Below, one piece after another: positions 44,895-53,783 of a stretch of DNA of 64,000 bases. The notes beneath the pieces were generated by a model. It searched no databases, was not told where the DNA came from, and saw nothing but the letters and a program-made list of their open reading frames with translations. The stretch comes from Enterobacter sichuanensis (GTDB lineage: Bacteria; Pseudomonadota; Gammaproteobacteria; Enterobacterales; Enterobacteriaceae), in contig NZ_POVL01000016.1 of assembly GCF_002939185.1 (NCBI RefSeq), positions 1 through 64,000 on the forward strand. Direction: 5' to 3'. A program made the position numbers and the translations under genes. Each line of letters starts with the position of its first letter. Position 1 is the first letter of the stretch.

Positions 44895-45998
44895 ATGCAA
44901 CGACACCACGCCCCGTTCCGCGCCGATGTAGTCGGCAGCTTTTTACGCCCGGATGCCATCAAACAGGCTCGCCAGAAATTTGCCAGCGGCGAAATTGACG
45001 CCGGGCAGCTTCGCGCCATTGAAAACGACGCTATCCGCCATGTCGTTGAGCAGCAGTGTGCGTGTGGGCTGAATGTGGTCACCGACGGTGAGTTTCGCCG
45101 CGCCTGGTGGCACTTTGATTTCTTCGACGGTCTGCAGGGCGTAGAGCGTTACGATGCGCAGCAGGGCATTCAGTTTAACGGCGTGCAAACCAAAGCCCAC
45201 GGCGTGCGCGTTACCGGCAAGCTGGGCTTTGGCGAGCATCCGATGCTGGAGGACTTTCGTTATCTGAAAAGCATCAGCGGGAGCGCCGAGCCGAAAATGA
45301 CCATTCCGAGCCCGAGCGTGCTGCATTTCCGCGGCGGTCGTAAAGACATAGACGCCACGGTGTATCCGGACCTGAACGTCTATTTCGACGATCTGGCGAC
45401 CACCTGGCGCGACGCCATTCGGGCCTTCTATGACGCGGGCTGCCGTTACCTGCAGCTGGATGACACCGTCTGGGCCTATCTCTGCTCGGATGACCAGCGT
45501 CGTCAGATCCGCGAGCGCGGTGATGACCCCGACGAGCTGGCGCGTATCTATGCCCGCGTGCTGAACAAGGCCCTGGAGGGCAAACCGGACGATTTGACCA
45601 TCGGGCTGCACGTCTGCCGCGGTAACTTCCGCTCAACCTGGATTTCAGAAGGCGGCTATGAGCCGGTGGCGGAAGTGCTGTTCGGGACGGTTAACGTTGA
45701 CGCGTTCTTCCTGGAATATGATAACGACCGCAGCGGGGATTTCGCGCCGCTGCGCTTTGTCCGCCCCGGCAAACAGCAGGTGGTGCTGGGGCTTATCACC
45801 ACCAAAAATGGCGAGCTGGAGAACCCGGAAGGGGTGAAGGCGCGTCTGGAAGAAGCGGCGAAATACGTGGCGAAAGAGCAAATTTGCCTCAGCCCGCAGT
45901 GTGGCTTTGCTTCTACTGAAGAGGGCAACAGCCTGAGCGAAACCCAGCAGTGGGACAAAATCCGCCTGGTGACGCAGATCGCCAGTGAAGTCTGGTAA
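44895..45998 (+). CDS. MetE C-terminal-like cobalamin-independent methyltransferase
   Basis: This 367-residue protein corresponds to the catalytic half of MetE (YxjG/YxjH-type). Zinc-binding residues are in LHVCRGN (His and Cys, about residues 236-238) and in SPQCGF near the C-terminus; the N-terminal region has VVGSFLRP and TDGEFRRAWW. It should transfer a methyl group to homocysteine or a similar thiol, probably from a donor other than polyglutamyl methyltetrahydrofolate. The MetJ operator upstream ties it to the methionine regulon. AGGAG precedes the ATG. Monocistronic. Confidence 0.88.
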   Translation: MQRHHAPFRADVVGSFLRPDAIKQARQKFASGEIDAGQLRAIENDAIRHVVEQQCACGLNVVTDGEFRRAWWHFDFFDGLQGVERYDAQQGIQFNGVQTKAHGVRVTGKLGFGEHPMLEDFRYLKSISGSAEPKMTIPSPSVLHFRGGRKDIDATVYPDLNVYFDDLATTWRDAIRAFYDAGCRYLQLDDTVWAYLCSDDQRRQIRERGDDPDELARIYARVLNKALEGKPDDLTIGLHVCRGNFRSTWISEGGYEPVAEVLFGTVNVDAFFLEYDNDRSGDFAPLRFVRPGKQQVVLGLITTKNGELENPEGVKARLEEAAKYVAKEQICLSPQCGFASTEEGNSLSETQQWDKIRLVTQIASEVW

Positions 45999-46014
45999 AC
46001 CCGTTCTTCAGCGC

Positions 46015-46031
46015 TGCATTATTAAAGTGCA
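46015..46031. promoter_or_regulatory. Candidate NtrC-binding site upstream of urtA
   Basis: TGCATTATTAAAGTGCA has the TGCAC...GTGCA ends of NtrC sites (17 bases overall) with some mismatches in the half-sites. It is the centre of a longer perfect inverted repeat (CAGCGCTGCA / TGCAGCGCTG), which may also act as a hairpin ending the previous gene. It lies about 75 bases upstream of the sigma-54 promoter, a normal enhancer distance. Confidence 0.5.
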
Positions 46032-46102
46032 GCGCTGTGCCATTCTGAGACGTTCTCTTTACATCCTGCGCTTCAGTCCCTGCATTCACGCTTTCTCCAT
46101 TC

Positions 46103-46118
46103 TGGCATCCTTTTTGCT
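46103..46118 (+). promoter_or_regulatory. Sigma-54 promoter of the urt operon
   Basis: TGGCAT-N5-TTGCT matches the -24/-12 consensus TGGCAC-N5-TTGCA, with GG and GC separated by exactly ten bases. It lies 82 bases before the urtA ATG. With the NtrC-like site upstream this indicates nitrogen-limitation control. Confidence 0.75.
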
Positions 46119-46199
46119 CCTGCTTCGCTGAGACATTTATTTCCGCGTCCACGCCGTAACGGACGTCTTCGCACAGCGTTCTTTTTCAGGAGTGAAAAT

Positions 46200-47471
46200 A
46201 TGCACCGTCGTACTTTATTAAAAGCCTTTGCATTGTCTGCGTCTGTCGTTGCTATGGGAATGAGTTTTGGCGTGCAGGCGGCCGATACCATCAAAGTGGG
46301 GATCATGCATTCCCTCTCCGGCACGATGGCCATCTCCGAAACCCCGCTGAAAGATGTCGCCCTGATGACCATCGATGAGATCAACGCGAAAGGCGGCGTG
46401 CTGGGTAAGAAACTGGAGCCGGTGGTGGTGGATCCGGCCTCAAACTGGCCGCTGTTTGCCGAGAAAGCGCGCCAGCTGTTAAGTCAGGATAAGGTGGCGG
46501 TGGTGTTCGGCTGCTGGACGTCGGTCTCGCGAAAATCCGTCCTGCCTGTCTTTGAAGAGCTGAACGGTCTGCTGTTCTACCCGGTGCAATATGAAGGCGA
46601 GGAGATGTCACCGAACGTCTTCTATACCGGCGCAGCGCCGAACCAGCAGGCTATCCCGGCGGTGGAATACCTGATGAGTGAAGACGGCGGCGCGGCGAAG
46701 CGCTTCTTCCTGCTGGGCACGGACTACGTCTACCCGCGCACCACCAACAAGATCCTGCGCGCGTTCCTGCATTCCAAAGGGGTGGAGGATAAAGACATCG
46801 AGGAGGTTTACACCCCGTTTGGTCATAGCGACTACCAGACCATTGTCGCCAACATCAAGAAATTCTCTGCGGGCGGTAAAACTGCCGTGGTCTCAACCAT
46901 CAACGGCGACTCCAACGTTCCGTTCTACAAAGAGCTGGCTAACCAGGGGCTGAAAGCGACCGACGTGCCGGTCGTGGCGTTCTCCGTGGGAGAAGAAGAG
47001 CTGCGCGGCATTGACACTAAACCGCTGGTGGGCAACCTGGCGGCGTGGAACTACTTTGAATCAGTGGATAACCCAACCAACCAGGCCTTCGTGGCGGACT
47101 ATAAAGCCTATGCCAAAGCGCACAAGCTGCCGAACGCCGATACCGTGGTGACCAACGACCCGATGGAAGCCACTTACGTGGGCATCCATATGTGGGCGCA
47201 GGCGGTGGAGAAAGCGGGCACCACCGATGTGGATAAAGTGCGTGCGGCGATGGCCGGTCAGTCCTTTAAGGCGCCGTCTGGCTTTACGCTCACGATGGAT
47301 GCCACCAACCATCACCTGCACAAGCCGGTCATGATCGGCGAAATCGAAGGCAACGGTCAGTTTAACGTGGTGTGGCAGACGGAACAGCCGGTACGTGCCC
47401 AGCCGTGGAGCCCGTTCATCGCCGGGAATGACAAAAAGCCCGATCAGCCGATGAAAACCGCCAGCAACTAA
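46200..47471 (+). CDS. urtA: Urea ABC transporter substrate-binding protein
   Basis: This 423-residue periplasmic protein has a signal peptide with a twin arginine (HRRTLLKAFAL) cleaved near VQAAD. It belongs to the branched-chain-amino-acid-type binding proteins and to the urea subgroup (IKVGIMHSLSGTMAISE; FGCWTSVSRKSVLPVFE; LFYPVQYEGEE). CAGGAG precedes the ATG. It is first in urtABCDE, the full set for a high-affinity urea importer. No urease genes follow in the window. Confidence 0.94.
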   Translation: MHRRTLLKAFALSASVVAMGMSFGVQAADTIKVGIMHSLSGTMAISETPLKDVALMTIDEINAKGGVLGKKLEPVVVDPASNWPLFAEKARQLLSQDKVAVVFGCWTSVSRKSVLPVFEELNGLLFYPVQYEGEEMSPNVFYTGAAPNQQAIPAVEYLMSEDGGAAKRFFLLGTDYVYPRTTNKILRAFLHSKGVEDKDIEEVYTPFGHSDYQTIVANIKKFSAGGKTAVVSTINGDSNVPFYKELANQGLKATDVPVVAFSVGEEELRGIDTKPLVGNLAAWNYFESVDNPTNQAFVADYKAYAKAHKLPNADTVVTNDPMEATYVGIHMWAQAVEKAGTTDVDKVRAAMAGQSFKAPSGFTLTMDATNHHLHKPVMIGEIEGNGQFNVVWQTEQPVRAQPWSPFIAGNDKKPDQPMKTASN

Positions 47472-47494
47472 GCCATTCCCGCAGGGAGAGAGCC

Positions 47495-49069
47495 ATGAAC
47501 TTCATACGCACGATCGTCGCGCTTGTATGGCTTACCGGACTGCTGCCAGGGATGGTGCAGGCATCGGATGCCGATCGTTTTGTTGCCGCCAGCCGCAGCC
47601 AGCAGGCGGAACTGCTGACGCAGTGGGCCGCCTCGCCGGAGGCGGCAAGGTTGCCGCTGCTGCAGGCGCTGCAACAGGAAAACCTCTTTGTTGATACGCA
47701 AAAGCACGCCTTTGCACAACGCAATGGCGACATCATCCCGCTGGGCGAAAGCCAGGCGGCGGCAGGGCCAACCAAAGCCGTTCGTCTGACGAACCGGCTG
47801 CGGGTGCTCGCTGCGACGGCTATCGCCACCCATCAGCTTGTGAGTGACAGTGTCACCGAAAGGCGCGCAGCGGCGCGCCAGCTCCAGCGCGATGCCCAGC
47901 CAGGCATGCTCGCCTTTCTGGAAAAACGGTTGACGGATGAAACGGATGCGGTGGCGCGTCAGGCGCTGTTGCTGGCGGTGGCGAATCTCCAGCTGACCAG
48001 CCCGCAGGCTGAAGTCCGTCGCACGGCAGTCGAACGGCTCGGGCAGTCCGACGATCCGGACGTGGCGTCCAGGCTGACTCCGTTTACCCAGACACAGACC
48101 GAGCCTGACGCCGGGGTTCGCGCAGCCGCGCAGGAGAGCCTTCGCCAGATCCAGCACCGTCTGATGTGGGGCGATCTGCTGGGTCAGGCGTTTATGGGGC
48201 TGTCGCTGGGGTCGGTGCTGCTGCTGGCGGCGCTGGGACTTGCCATCACCTACGGCCTGCTGGGCGTGATTAATATGGCCCACGGCGAGATGCTGATGCT
48301 GGGCGCGTATGCCACGTGGATGGTGCAACAGGCGATGGCAGGACTGGCGCCTCAGTGGCTGGCGCTCTATCCCGTCATCGCGCTGCCGGTCGCCTTCTGC
48401 CTGACGGCGGGCATCGGGATGGTGCTGGAGCGTACCGTGATCCGTCATTTGTACGGTCGTCCGCTGGAAACGCTGCTGGCGACGTGGGGGATCAGCCTGA
48501 TGCTAATCCAGCTGGTGCGCATGACGTTCGGTGCGCAGAACCTGGAGGTGGCTAACCCGGCATGGCTTTCCGGCGGGGTGCAGGTTTTTGCCAACCTGAC
48601 CCTGCCGTGGAACCGCATTGTGGTGCTGGGCTTCGTGCTGCTGGTGCTGTTCTTCACCTGGCTCATTCTGAATAAAACCCGTCTGGGGCTGAACGTGCGG
48701 GCGGTGACGCAAAACCGCAGCATGGCCGCCTGCTGCGGGGTGCCAACGGGGCGCGTCGACATGCTGGCGTTCGGGCTGGGCTCAGGCATTGCCGGTCTGG
48801 GCGGCGTGGCGTTATCCCAGCTTGGGAACGTCGGGCCGGAGCTCGGTCAGGGATACATTATCGACTCGTTCCTCGTGGTCGTTCTCGGTGGCGTAGGCCA
48901 ACTGGCAGGCAGCGTGGCTGCGGCGTTTGGTCTGGGGATCTTTAATAAAATCCTTGAACCGCAGATGGGGGCGGTGCTGGGTAAAATTTTGATTCTGGTG
49001 GCGATCGTGCTGTTTATTCAGAAACGCCCTCAGGGACTGTTTGCGCTGAAAGGGAGAGTGATTGACTGA
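47495..49069 (+). CDS. urtB: Urea ABC transporter permease UrtB
   Basis: This 524-residue permease has a signal-like start, a long helical N-terminal periplasmic domain (about 25-225, with HEAT-like repeats) that distinguishes UrtB from LivH, and then about eight membrane helices beginning near LGQAFMGLSLGSVLLLAALG. The LivH-type core includes GVINMAHGEMLMLGAYAT. Its stop codon overlaps the urtC ATG (TGATG), so translation is coupled. Confidence 0.93.
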   Translation: MNFIRTIVALVWLTGLLPGMVQASDADRFVAASRSQQAELLTQWAASPEAARLPLLQALQQENLFVDTQKHAFAQRNGDIIPLGESQAAAGPTKAVRLTNRLRVLAATAIATHQLVSDSVTERRAAARQLQRDAQPGMLAFLEKRLTDETDAVARQALLLAVANLQLTSPQAEVRRTAVERLGQSDDPDVASRLTPFTQTQTEPDAGVRAAAQESLRQIQHRLMWGDLLGQAFMGLSLGSVLLLAALGLAITYGLLGVINMAHGEMLMLGAYATWMVQQAMAGLAPQWLALYPVIALPVAFCLTAGIGMVLERTVIRHLYGRPLETLLATWGISLMLIQLVRMTFGAQNLEVANPAWLSGGVQVFANLTLPWNRIVVLGFVLLVLFFTWLILNKTRLGLNVRAVTQNRSMAACCGVPTGRVDMLAFGLGSGIAGLGGVALSQLGNVGPELGQGYIIDSFLVVVLGGVGQLAGSVAAAFGLGIFNKILEPQMGAVLGKILILVAIVLFIQKRPQGLFALKGRVID

Positions 49070-50142
49070 TGAGCCAGCCGCTGACCTTAACGCTGGCGCG
49101 CAAAGCGCCACGCACAACGCAGATTGCCGGCAGCCTGCTGGTGATGTGCCTGCTGATACTGCCGTTTTTCGCCTTACTGCCTGCGACGCATCCGCTGGCG
49201 CTGTCAACCTGGATGCTGACGCTGACTGGCAAGATCCTCTGCTATGCCATTGTGGCGGTGGCGCTGGATCTGGTGTGGGGCTACGCCGGAATGTTGTCCC
49301 TGGGACATGGCATTTTCTTCGCCCTCGGCGGCTACGCGATGGGCATGTACCTGATGCGCCAGGCGGCGGGTGACGGTCTGCCGGCGTTTATGTCGTTTCT
49401 CTCCTGGAGTGAACTGCCGTGGTTCTGGTGGGGTACCCAGCATTTTGCCTGGGCGCTGGTGCTGATTGTGATGGTCCCGGGGCTGCTGGCGCTGGTGTTT
49501 GGCTGGTTTGCCTTCCGCTCCAGGATCAAAGGGGTCTATTTCTCGATCATGACCCAGGCGCTGACCTATGCCGGGATGCTGCTGTTCTTTCGCAACGAAA
49601 CCGGTTTTGGCGGTAATAACGGCTTTACCGGCTTCACCACGCTGCTGGGGTTTGCGGTAACGGAGACGACCACGCGTATTGCGCTGTTTCTGGCCACCGT
49701 GCTGTTGCTGCTCCTGGCGCTGGGCATCGGGTTTGCGCTGGCGAAGAGTAAGTTTGGCCGCATTCTCACTGCCGTTCGCGACGCCGAAAACCGCCTGACG
49801 TTTTGCGGATACGATCCGCGCGGGTTCAAACTGCTGGTATGGACGCTCTCCGCGGTACTGTGCGGCCTGGCCGGCGCACTGTATGTCCCGCAGGTGGGCA
49901 TTATTAACCCCGGTGAAATGTCGCCGACGAACTCGATAGAAGCCGCCATCTGGGTCGCCCTCGGCGGGCGCGGCACACTGGTGGGGCCGGTCATTGGCGC
50001 GGCGCTGGTCAACGGGGCGAAGAGCCTTTTCACCGTCGCGATGCCGGAATACTGGCAGCTGTTTCTGGGATTGATATTTATCGCCGTCACGCTGTTTTTA
50101 CCCCGCGGCGTCTACGGCCTGTTTCGTAAGGGAGAGAAATAA
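49069..50142 (+). CDS. urtC: Urea ABC transporter permease UrtC
   Basis: This 357-residue LivM-type permease has about ten membrane helices; the conserved DLVWGYAGMLSLGHGIFFALGG and a later AVRDAENRLTFCGYDPRGFK cytoplasmic coupling segment are visible. It pairs with UrtB to form the membrane channel of the urea importer. Starts and stops overlap both neighbours by one base. Confidence 0.93.
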   Translation: MSQPLTLTLARKAPRTTQIAGSLLVMCLLILPFFALLPATHPLALSTWMLTLTGKILCYAIVAVALDLVWGYAGMLSLGHGIFFALGGYAMGMYLMRQAAGDGLPAFMSFLSWSELPWFWWGTQHFAWALVLIVMVPGLLALVFGWFAFRSRIKGVYFSIMTQALTYAGMLLFFRNETGFGGNNGFTGFTTLLGFAVTETTTRIALFLATVLLLLLALGIGFALAKSKFGRILTAVRDAENRLTFCGYDPRGFKLLVWTLSAVLCGLAGALYVPQVGIINPGEMSPTNSIEAAIWVALGGRGTLVGPVIGAALVNGAKSLFTVAMPEYWQLFLGLIFIAVTLFLPRGVYGLFRKGEK

Positions 50143-50939
50143 TGCAGCCAGCCGAAGGGTTATTCACCCGCCAGTTGCCCGGCGATCGTTACCGCGAACA
50201 GACCGACCCGGTACTGCAGCTTGAATCCATTAACGTCAATTTTGATGGTTTTCAGGCGCTGACCGATCTCTCGCTGAATATCGGCGTGGGCGAACTGCGC
50301 TGCGTGATTGGCCCCAACGGGGCCGGTAAAACCACGCTGATGGACGTCATCACCGGCAAGACGCGACCCAAAAGCGGGCGCGCCATTTACGATCAGTCGA
50401 TCGACCTCACCACGCTGGAGCCTGCGGCGATTGCCCGCCAGGGAATAGGCCGAAAATTCCAGAAACCCACGGTCTTTGAAGCGCTGACGGTGTGGGAAAA
50501 CCTGGAGATCGCCATGAAAACCGACAAATCCGTCTGGGCCAGCCTGCGGGCAACGCTCAACGGTGAGCAGCGCGATCGCATTGATGAGATGCTGGCTTTA
50601 TTGCGGCTCAGCAACGAGCGGGACCGCCGGGCCGGACTGCTTTCCCACGGACAAAAACAGTTCCTGGAGATTGGTATGCTGCTGGTGCAGGACCCGCATC
50701 TGTTGCTGCTGGACGAGCCCGCCGCCGGAATGACCGATGCGGAAACGGAATATACCGCTGAGTTGTTCAGGACGCTGGCGGGCAAGCACTCCCTGATGGT
50801 GGTGGAGCACGACATGGGCTTTGTGGAAACCATTGCTGACCACGTGACGGTGCTGCATCAGGGGCGCGTGCTGGCGGAAGGTTCGCTTCGCGAGGTGCAG
50901 GCCAACGAGCAGGTGATTGAGGTCTATCTGGGACGTTAA
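50142..50939 (+). CDS. urtD: Urea ABC transporter ATPase UrtD
   Basis: This 265-residue LivG-type ATPase has Walker A GPNGAGKTT (about residues 58-66), a signature written LSHGQKQ and Walker B LLLLDEPAAGMTD. A polar N-terminal extension of about 25 residues precedes the ABC domain. It powers the importer together with UrtE. Its ATG overlaps the urtC stop. Confidence 0.93.
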   Translation: MQPAEGLFTRQLPGDRYREQTDPVLQLESINVNFDGFQALTDLSLNIGVGELRCVIGPNGAGKTTLMDVITGKTRPKSGRAIYDQSIDLTTLEPAAIARQGIGRKFQKPTVFEALTVWENLEIAMKTDKSVWASLRATLNGEQRDRIDEMLALLRLSNERDRRAGLLSHGQKQFLEIGMLLVQDPHLLLLDEPAAGMTDAETEYTAELFRTLAGKHSLMVVEHDMGFVETIADHVTVLHQGRVLAEGSLREVQANEQVIEVYLGR

Positions 50940-50948
50940 GGAGAGGGA

Positions 50949-51647
50949 ATGTTACAGGTCAACGAACTGAATCAGTATTACGGCGGCAGCCATATCCTGC
51001 GAGGCGTGAGCTTTGAGGCGGTCACCGGGGAAGTTACCTGCCTGCTGGGGCGCAACGGTGTAGGGAAAACCACGCTGCTGAAGTGCCTGATGGGGCTGAT
51101 CCCGGCGAAAACCGGGGAGGTCATATGGCAGGGGAAAACGATCACCCACAGTAAGCCGCACCAGCGGGTGCAGTCGGGCGTGGCGTACGTCCCCCAGGGC
51201 CGGGAGATTTTTCCGCGTCTGACCGTGGAGGAGAATCTGCTGCTGGGGCTGTCGCGCTTCCCCGCCCGCGAGGCGAAGCAGGTACCAGAGGAGATCTGGC
51301 AGCTGTTCCCGGTACTCAAAGAGATGAAACACCGGCGCGGGGGCGATCTCTCCGGTGGCCAACAGCAGCAACTGGCGATTGGTCGCGCGCTGGCGAGCCG
51401 TCCGCAGCTGCTGATCCTCGATGAACCCACCGAAGGCATACAGCCTTCGGTGATTAAGGAGATTGGCCAGGTGATCCGCCAGCTGGCAGACAGAGGGGAT
51501 ATGGCGATCCTGCTGGTTGAGCAGTTTTATGACTTTGCCGCTGACCTGGCGGATAGCTACCTGCTGATGTCACGCGGCACCATCATTCAGCGCGGACGGG
51601 GTGAAAACATGGAGCAGGAGGGCGTTCGCGGGCTGGTTGCGATCTGA
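50949..51647 (+). CDS. urtE: Urea ABC transporter ATPase UrtE
   Basis: This 232-residue LivF-type ATPase has Walker [10 protein letters not shown] (about residues 34-42), signature LSGGQQQQ and Walker [14 protein letters not shown]. It closes the urt operon nine bases after urtD. The next feature, a Zur-type operator, begins two bases after its stop, so the operon ends without an obvious separate terminator. Confidence 0.93.
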   Translation: MLQVNELNQYYGGSHILRGVSFEAVTGEVTCLLGRNGVGKTTLLKCLMGLIPAKTGEVIWQGKTITHSKPHQRVQSGVAYVPQGREIFPRLTVEENLLLGLSRFPAREAKQVPEEIWQLFPVLKEMKHRRGGDLSGGQQQQLAIGRALASRPQLLILDEPTEGIQPSVIKEIGQVIRQLADRGDMAILLVEQFYDFAADLADSYLLMSRGTIIQRGRGENMEQEGVRGLVAI

Positions 51648-51648
51648 A

Positions 51649-51665
51649 ATGTTATATTATAACAT
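51649..51665 (+). promoter_or_regulatory. Zur operator upstream of zinT
   Basis: ATGTTATA-T-TATAACAT is a perfect 17-base palindrome inside GAAATGTTATATTATAACATC, essentially the enterobacterial Zur box. It lies 35 bases before the zinT start. Zur with zinc would repress zinT and relieve it on zinc starvation. Confidence 0.88.
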
Positions 51666-51699
51666 CCTCGCTCTGATAAAACGGAATGAGGGTGTTATC

Positions 51700-52341
51700 T
51701 TGGCTGCACATATTGGGAAATTTGCCATGACGCTGGGGGCGCTGCTGGTCAGCGGCCAGCTGTTTGCCCACTCGCACGGTCACGCGATGAGCGAAGCGGA
51801 ACAGAAGGCGGCGAATGGCGTCTTTGAGGACAACGATGTTAAGGACAGAAAACTGTCCGACTGGGACGGCACCTGGCAGTCCGTCTATCCGTTCCTGCTG
51901 GATGGCTCGCTGGATCCGGTCTTCAGGAAGAAAGCGCAGCAGGATAAAAGCAAAACCTTTGATGAGGTGAAAGCCTACTACCGCACGGGGTATGCAACCG
52001 ATGTGGATGCCATCGGCATCGAAAATAACGTGATGGAATTCCATAAAGGCAAAACGGTCAGCAGCTGTCGTTATGACTACAGCGGCTACAAAATTTTGAC
52101 CTACGCGTCCGGCAAAAAGGGCGTTCGCTATCTGTTTGAGTGTCAGGACGCCAGCAGCAAGGCGCCGAAGTTTGTGCAGTTCAGCGACCACACCATCGCG
52201 CCGAAGGCCTCTTCACACTTTCACATTTTCATGGGCAACACTTCCCACGAGGCGCTGCTGAAGGAGATGGAAAACTGGCCGACCTATTATCCGAACGAGA
52301 TGTACAAACAGCAGGTGGTGGAGGAGATGTTGCACCACTAG
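51700..52341 (+). CDS. zinT: Periplasmic zinc-binding protein ZinT
   Basis: This 213-residue lipocalin-like protein delivers zinc in the periplasm to the ZnuA importer and also binds cadmium. It matches E. coli ZinT ([31 protein letters not shown] near the C-terminus with metal-ligand histidines). The TTG at 51700 is chosen: GAGGG is seven bases before it and it gives a full signal peptide ([22 protein letters not shown]). The ATG at 51727 would lose the charged start, and the ATG at 51649 lies within the Zur operator. A short His-rich segment HSHGHA follows cleavage. Confidence 0.92.
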   Translation: MAAHIGKFAMTLGALLVSGQLFAHSHGHAMSEAEQKAANGVFEDNDVKDRKLSDWDGTWQSVYPFLLDGSLDPVFRKKAQQDKSKTFDEVKAYYRTGYATDVDAIGIENNVMEFHKGKTVSSCRYDYSGYKILTYASGKKGVRYLFECQDASSKAPKFVQFSDHTIAPKASSHFHIFMGNTSHEALLKEMENWPTYYPNEMYKQQVVEEMLHH

Positions 52342-52359
52342 GCCGTTGATTTTGCTTTT

Positions 52360-52390
52360 GCCGGGTGGCGGCTTCGCCTTACCCGGCCTA
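52360..52390. repeat. REP element between zinT and ydeE
   Basis: GCCGGGTGGCGGCTTCGCC followed by TTACCCGGCCTA is a typical enterobacterial REP palindrome. A 29-base identical copy in inverted orientation is part of the BIME at 56737-56811. Confidence 0.85.
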
Positions 52391-52396
52391 TATTCG

Positions 52397-53590
52397 CTAC
52401 GCTACTTTGGGTGACTCGCACCATGCCTTGACGCTCATCCCACGCAAAATCATCAGCCACGCCACAATAATCGCGGCCATCATTATCACAAACAATGACC
52501 AGTGCGGCAGGTTCGTCAGGATAATACCGGTGATCATCGGGTTGGCCGCCGCGCCGAGCCAGCCGAGCGCCTGGGCGGAGAAGTAGCTGGCTTTCATCCC
52601 CGGCGGGGCGATATTGTCGATCAACATGTATTCACCCGGCGCATAGATAATCTCACCCAGCGTAAAGATGGCGGCAGCAATGCCCCAGTAAATCAGGTTT
52701 TCCCCGGAGAGCATAAAGCCAGCCAGACCGACGATAAAAAACAGTGTGGCGGCGGTCATCAACGGACGAATATTGCTGGCTGAGATCTTGCGACCGAGTG
52801 CGTACTGCAGCGTCACCACCACGGCGGCGTTGACGGGCAGCACCACCGCGACCACCTTTTCGGCGAAATCACTGTCCGCATGTGCGGCCAGAACATACTG
52901 CGAAATGCAGCTCGCGAACGATCCGCCGACGTATGACGCGAGCAGGCCGGAGAGCGTGTACCAGAAGAGCGCGCGGTCTTTCAGCAGGACCGACGGCTGC
53001 CACGCCGTCTGCTCTTTGGCGGTGTCTAACGCCACGCTTTTTTGCACAAAGAAATGGATAAACCCCAGCGGCAGCGCGGCGCAGAAAGCGGCCAGCCAGA
53101 ACGGCAGCTGCAGGCTGTACATGACCAGCAGGGTGCCAATGGGCGGCCCGATCGTCCAGCCAATATTCAGGAAACTGTAGTTCAGTGAAAAAACGCGGGC
53201 TTTTTCACTGGAGGTCAGCACGTCGGAGAACCAGGCTTTCAGCACCGTCGAAAAGACCGAATAGGCGCAGTTGATCAGCGCAAAGAACAGCACCACCAGC
53301 GTGACGTTATTCACCAGCGGGATCGCCACAAACCCGGCGATAAACGCCACGATGGCGATCAGCATGTAGCGTTTTTTATCAAACTTATCGGCCAGAATGC
53401 CAAACCCCAGGCTGAACACCACGCCAATGGTCAGCGCCACGGTCAGGGCGTAACCAATATTCTCGACGCTCATGCTGTAGACGCGCGTGAGATAAATGGT
53501 CATAAACGGCAGCGTTGCCCCACGACCAATGGTTAATAACAATGACGATGCCAGCAGCGCTGCGGTTGAGCGCCGGAGAGATGGTTTCAT
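52397..53590 (-). CDS. ydeE: MFS transporter YdeE
   Basis: This 397-residue, twelve-helix major facilitator matches E. coli YdeE (395) along its length (SLRRSTAALLASSLLLTIGRG; GILADKFDKKRYML as the loop 2-3 motif; GEIIYAPGEYMLID). E. coli YdeE is reported to export dipeptides. The start is at MKPSLRR (53590) with CAGGAAT upstream; the frame opens slightly earlier at 53605. Confidence 0.92.
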   Translation of the reverse strand: MKPSLRRSTAALLASSLLLTIGRGATLPFMTIYLTRVYSMSVENIGYALTVALTIGVVFSLGFGILADKFDKKRYMLIAIVAFIAGFVAIPLVNNVTLVVLFFALINCAYSVFSTVLKAWFSDVLTSSEKARVFSLNYSFLNIGWTIGPPIGTLLVMYSLQLPFWLAAFCAALPLGFIHFFVQKSVALDTAKEQTAWQPSVLLKDRALFWYTLSGLLASYVGGSFASCISQYVLAAHADSDFAEKVVAVVLPVNAAVVVTLQYALGRKISASNIRPLMTAATLFFIVGLAGFMLSGENLIYWGIAAAIFTLGEIIYAPGEYMLIDNIAPPGMKASYFSAQALGWLGAAANPMITGIILTNLPHWSLFVIMMAAIIVAWLMILRGMSVKAWCESPKVA

Positions 53591-53783
53591 ATTCCTGCCC
53601 GACAAATGCTTATGCTTTTTATGTTGTGTCCTGAAAGGAGTATCACGACATAAGGGCCTTGTATAGCACCCAATTTATCCGTAAGTGCTTCGCCTGACTG
53701 CCAGAATTAATGATCTTCTCGTGGCACGCTTTTTTCTGTTACCTTGAACTGTTAACAAATTATTAATAATTCAGGGGCAGGGT

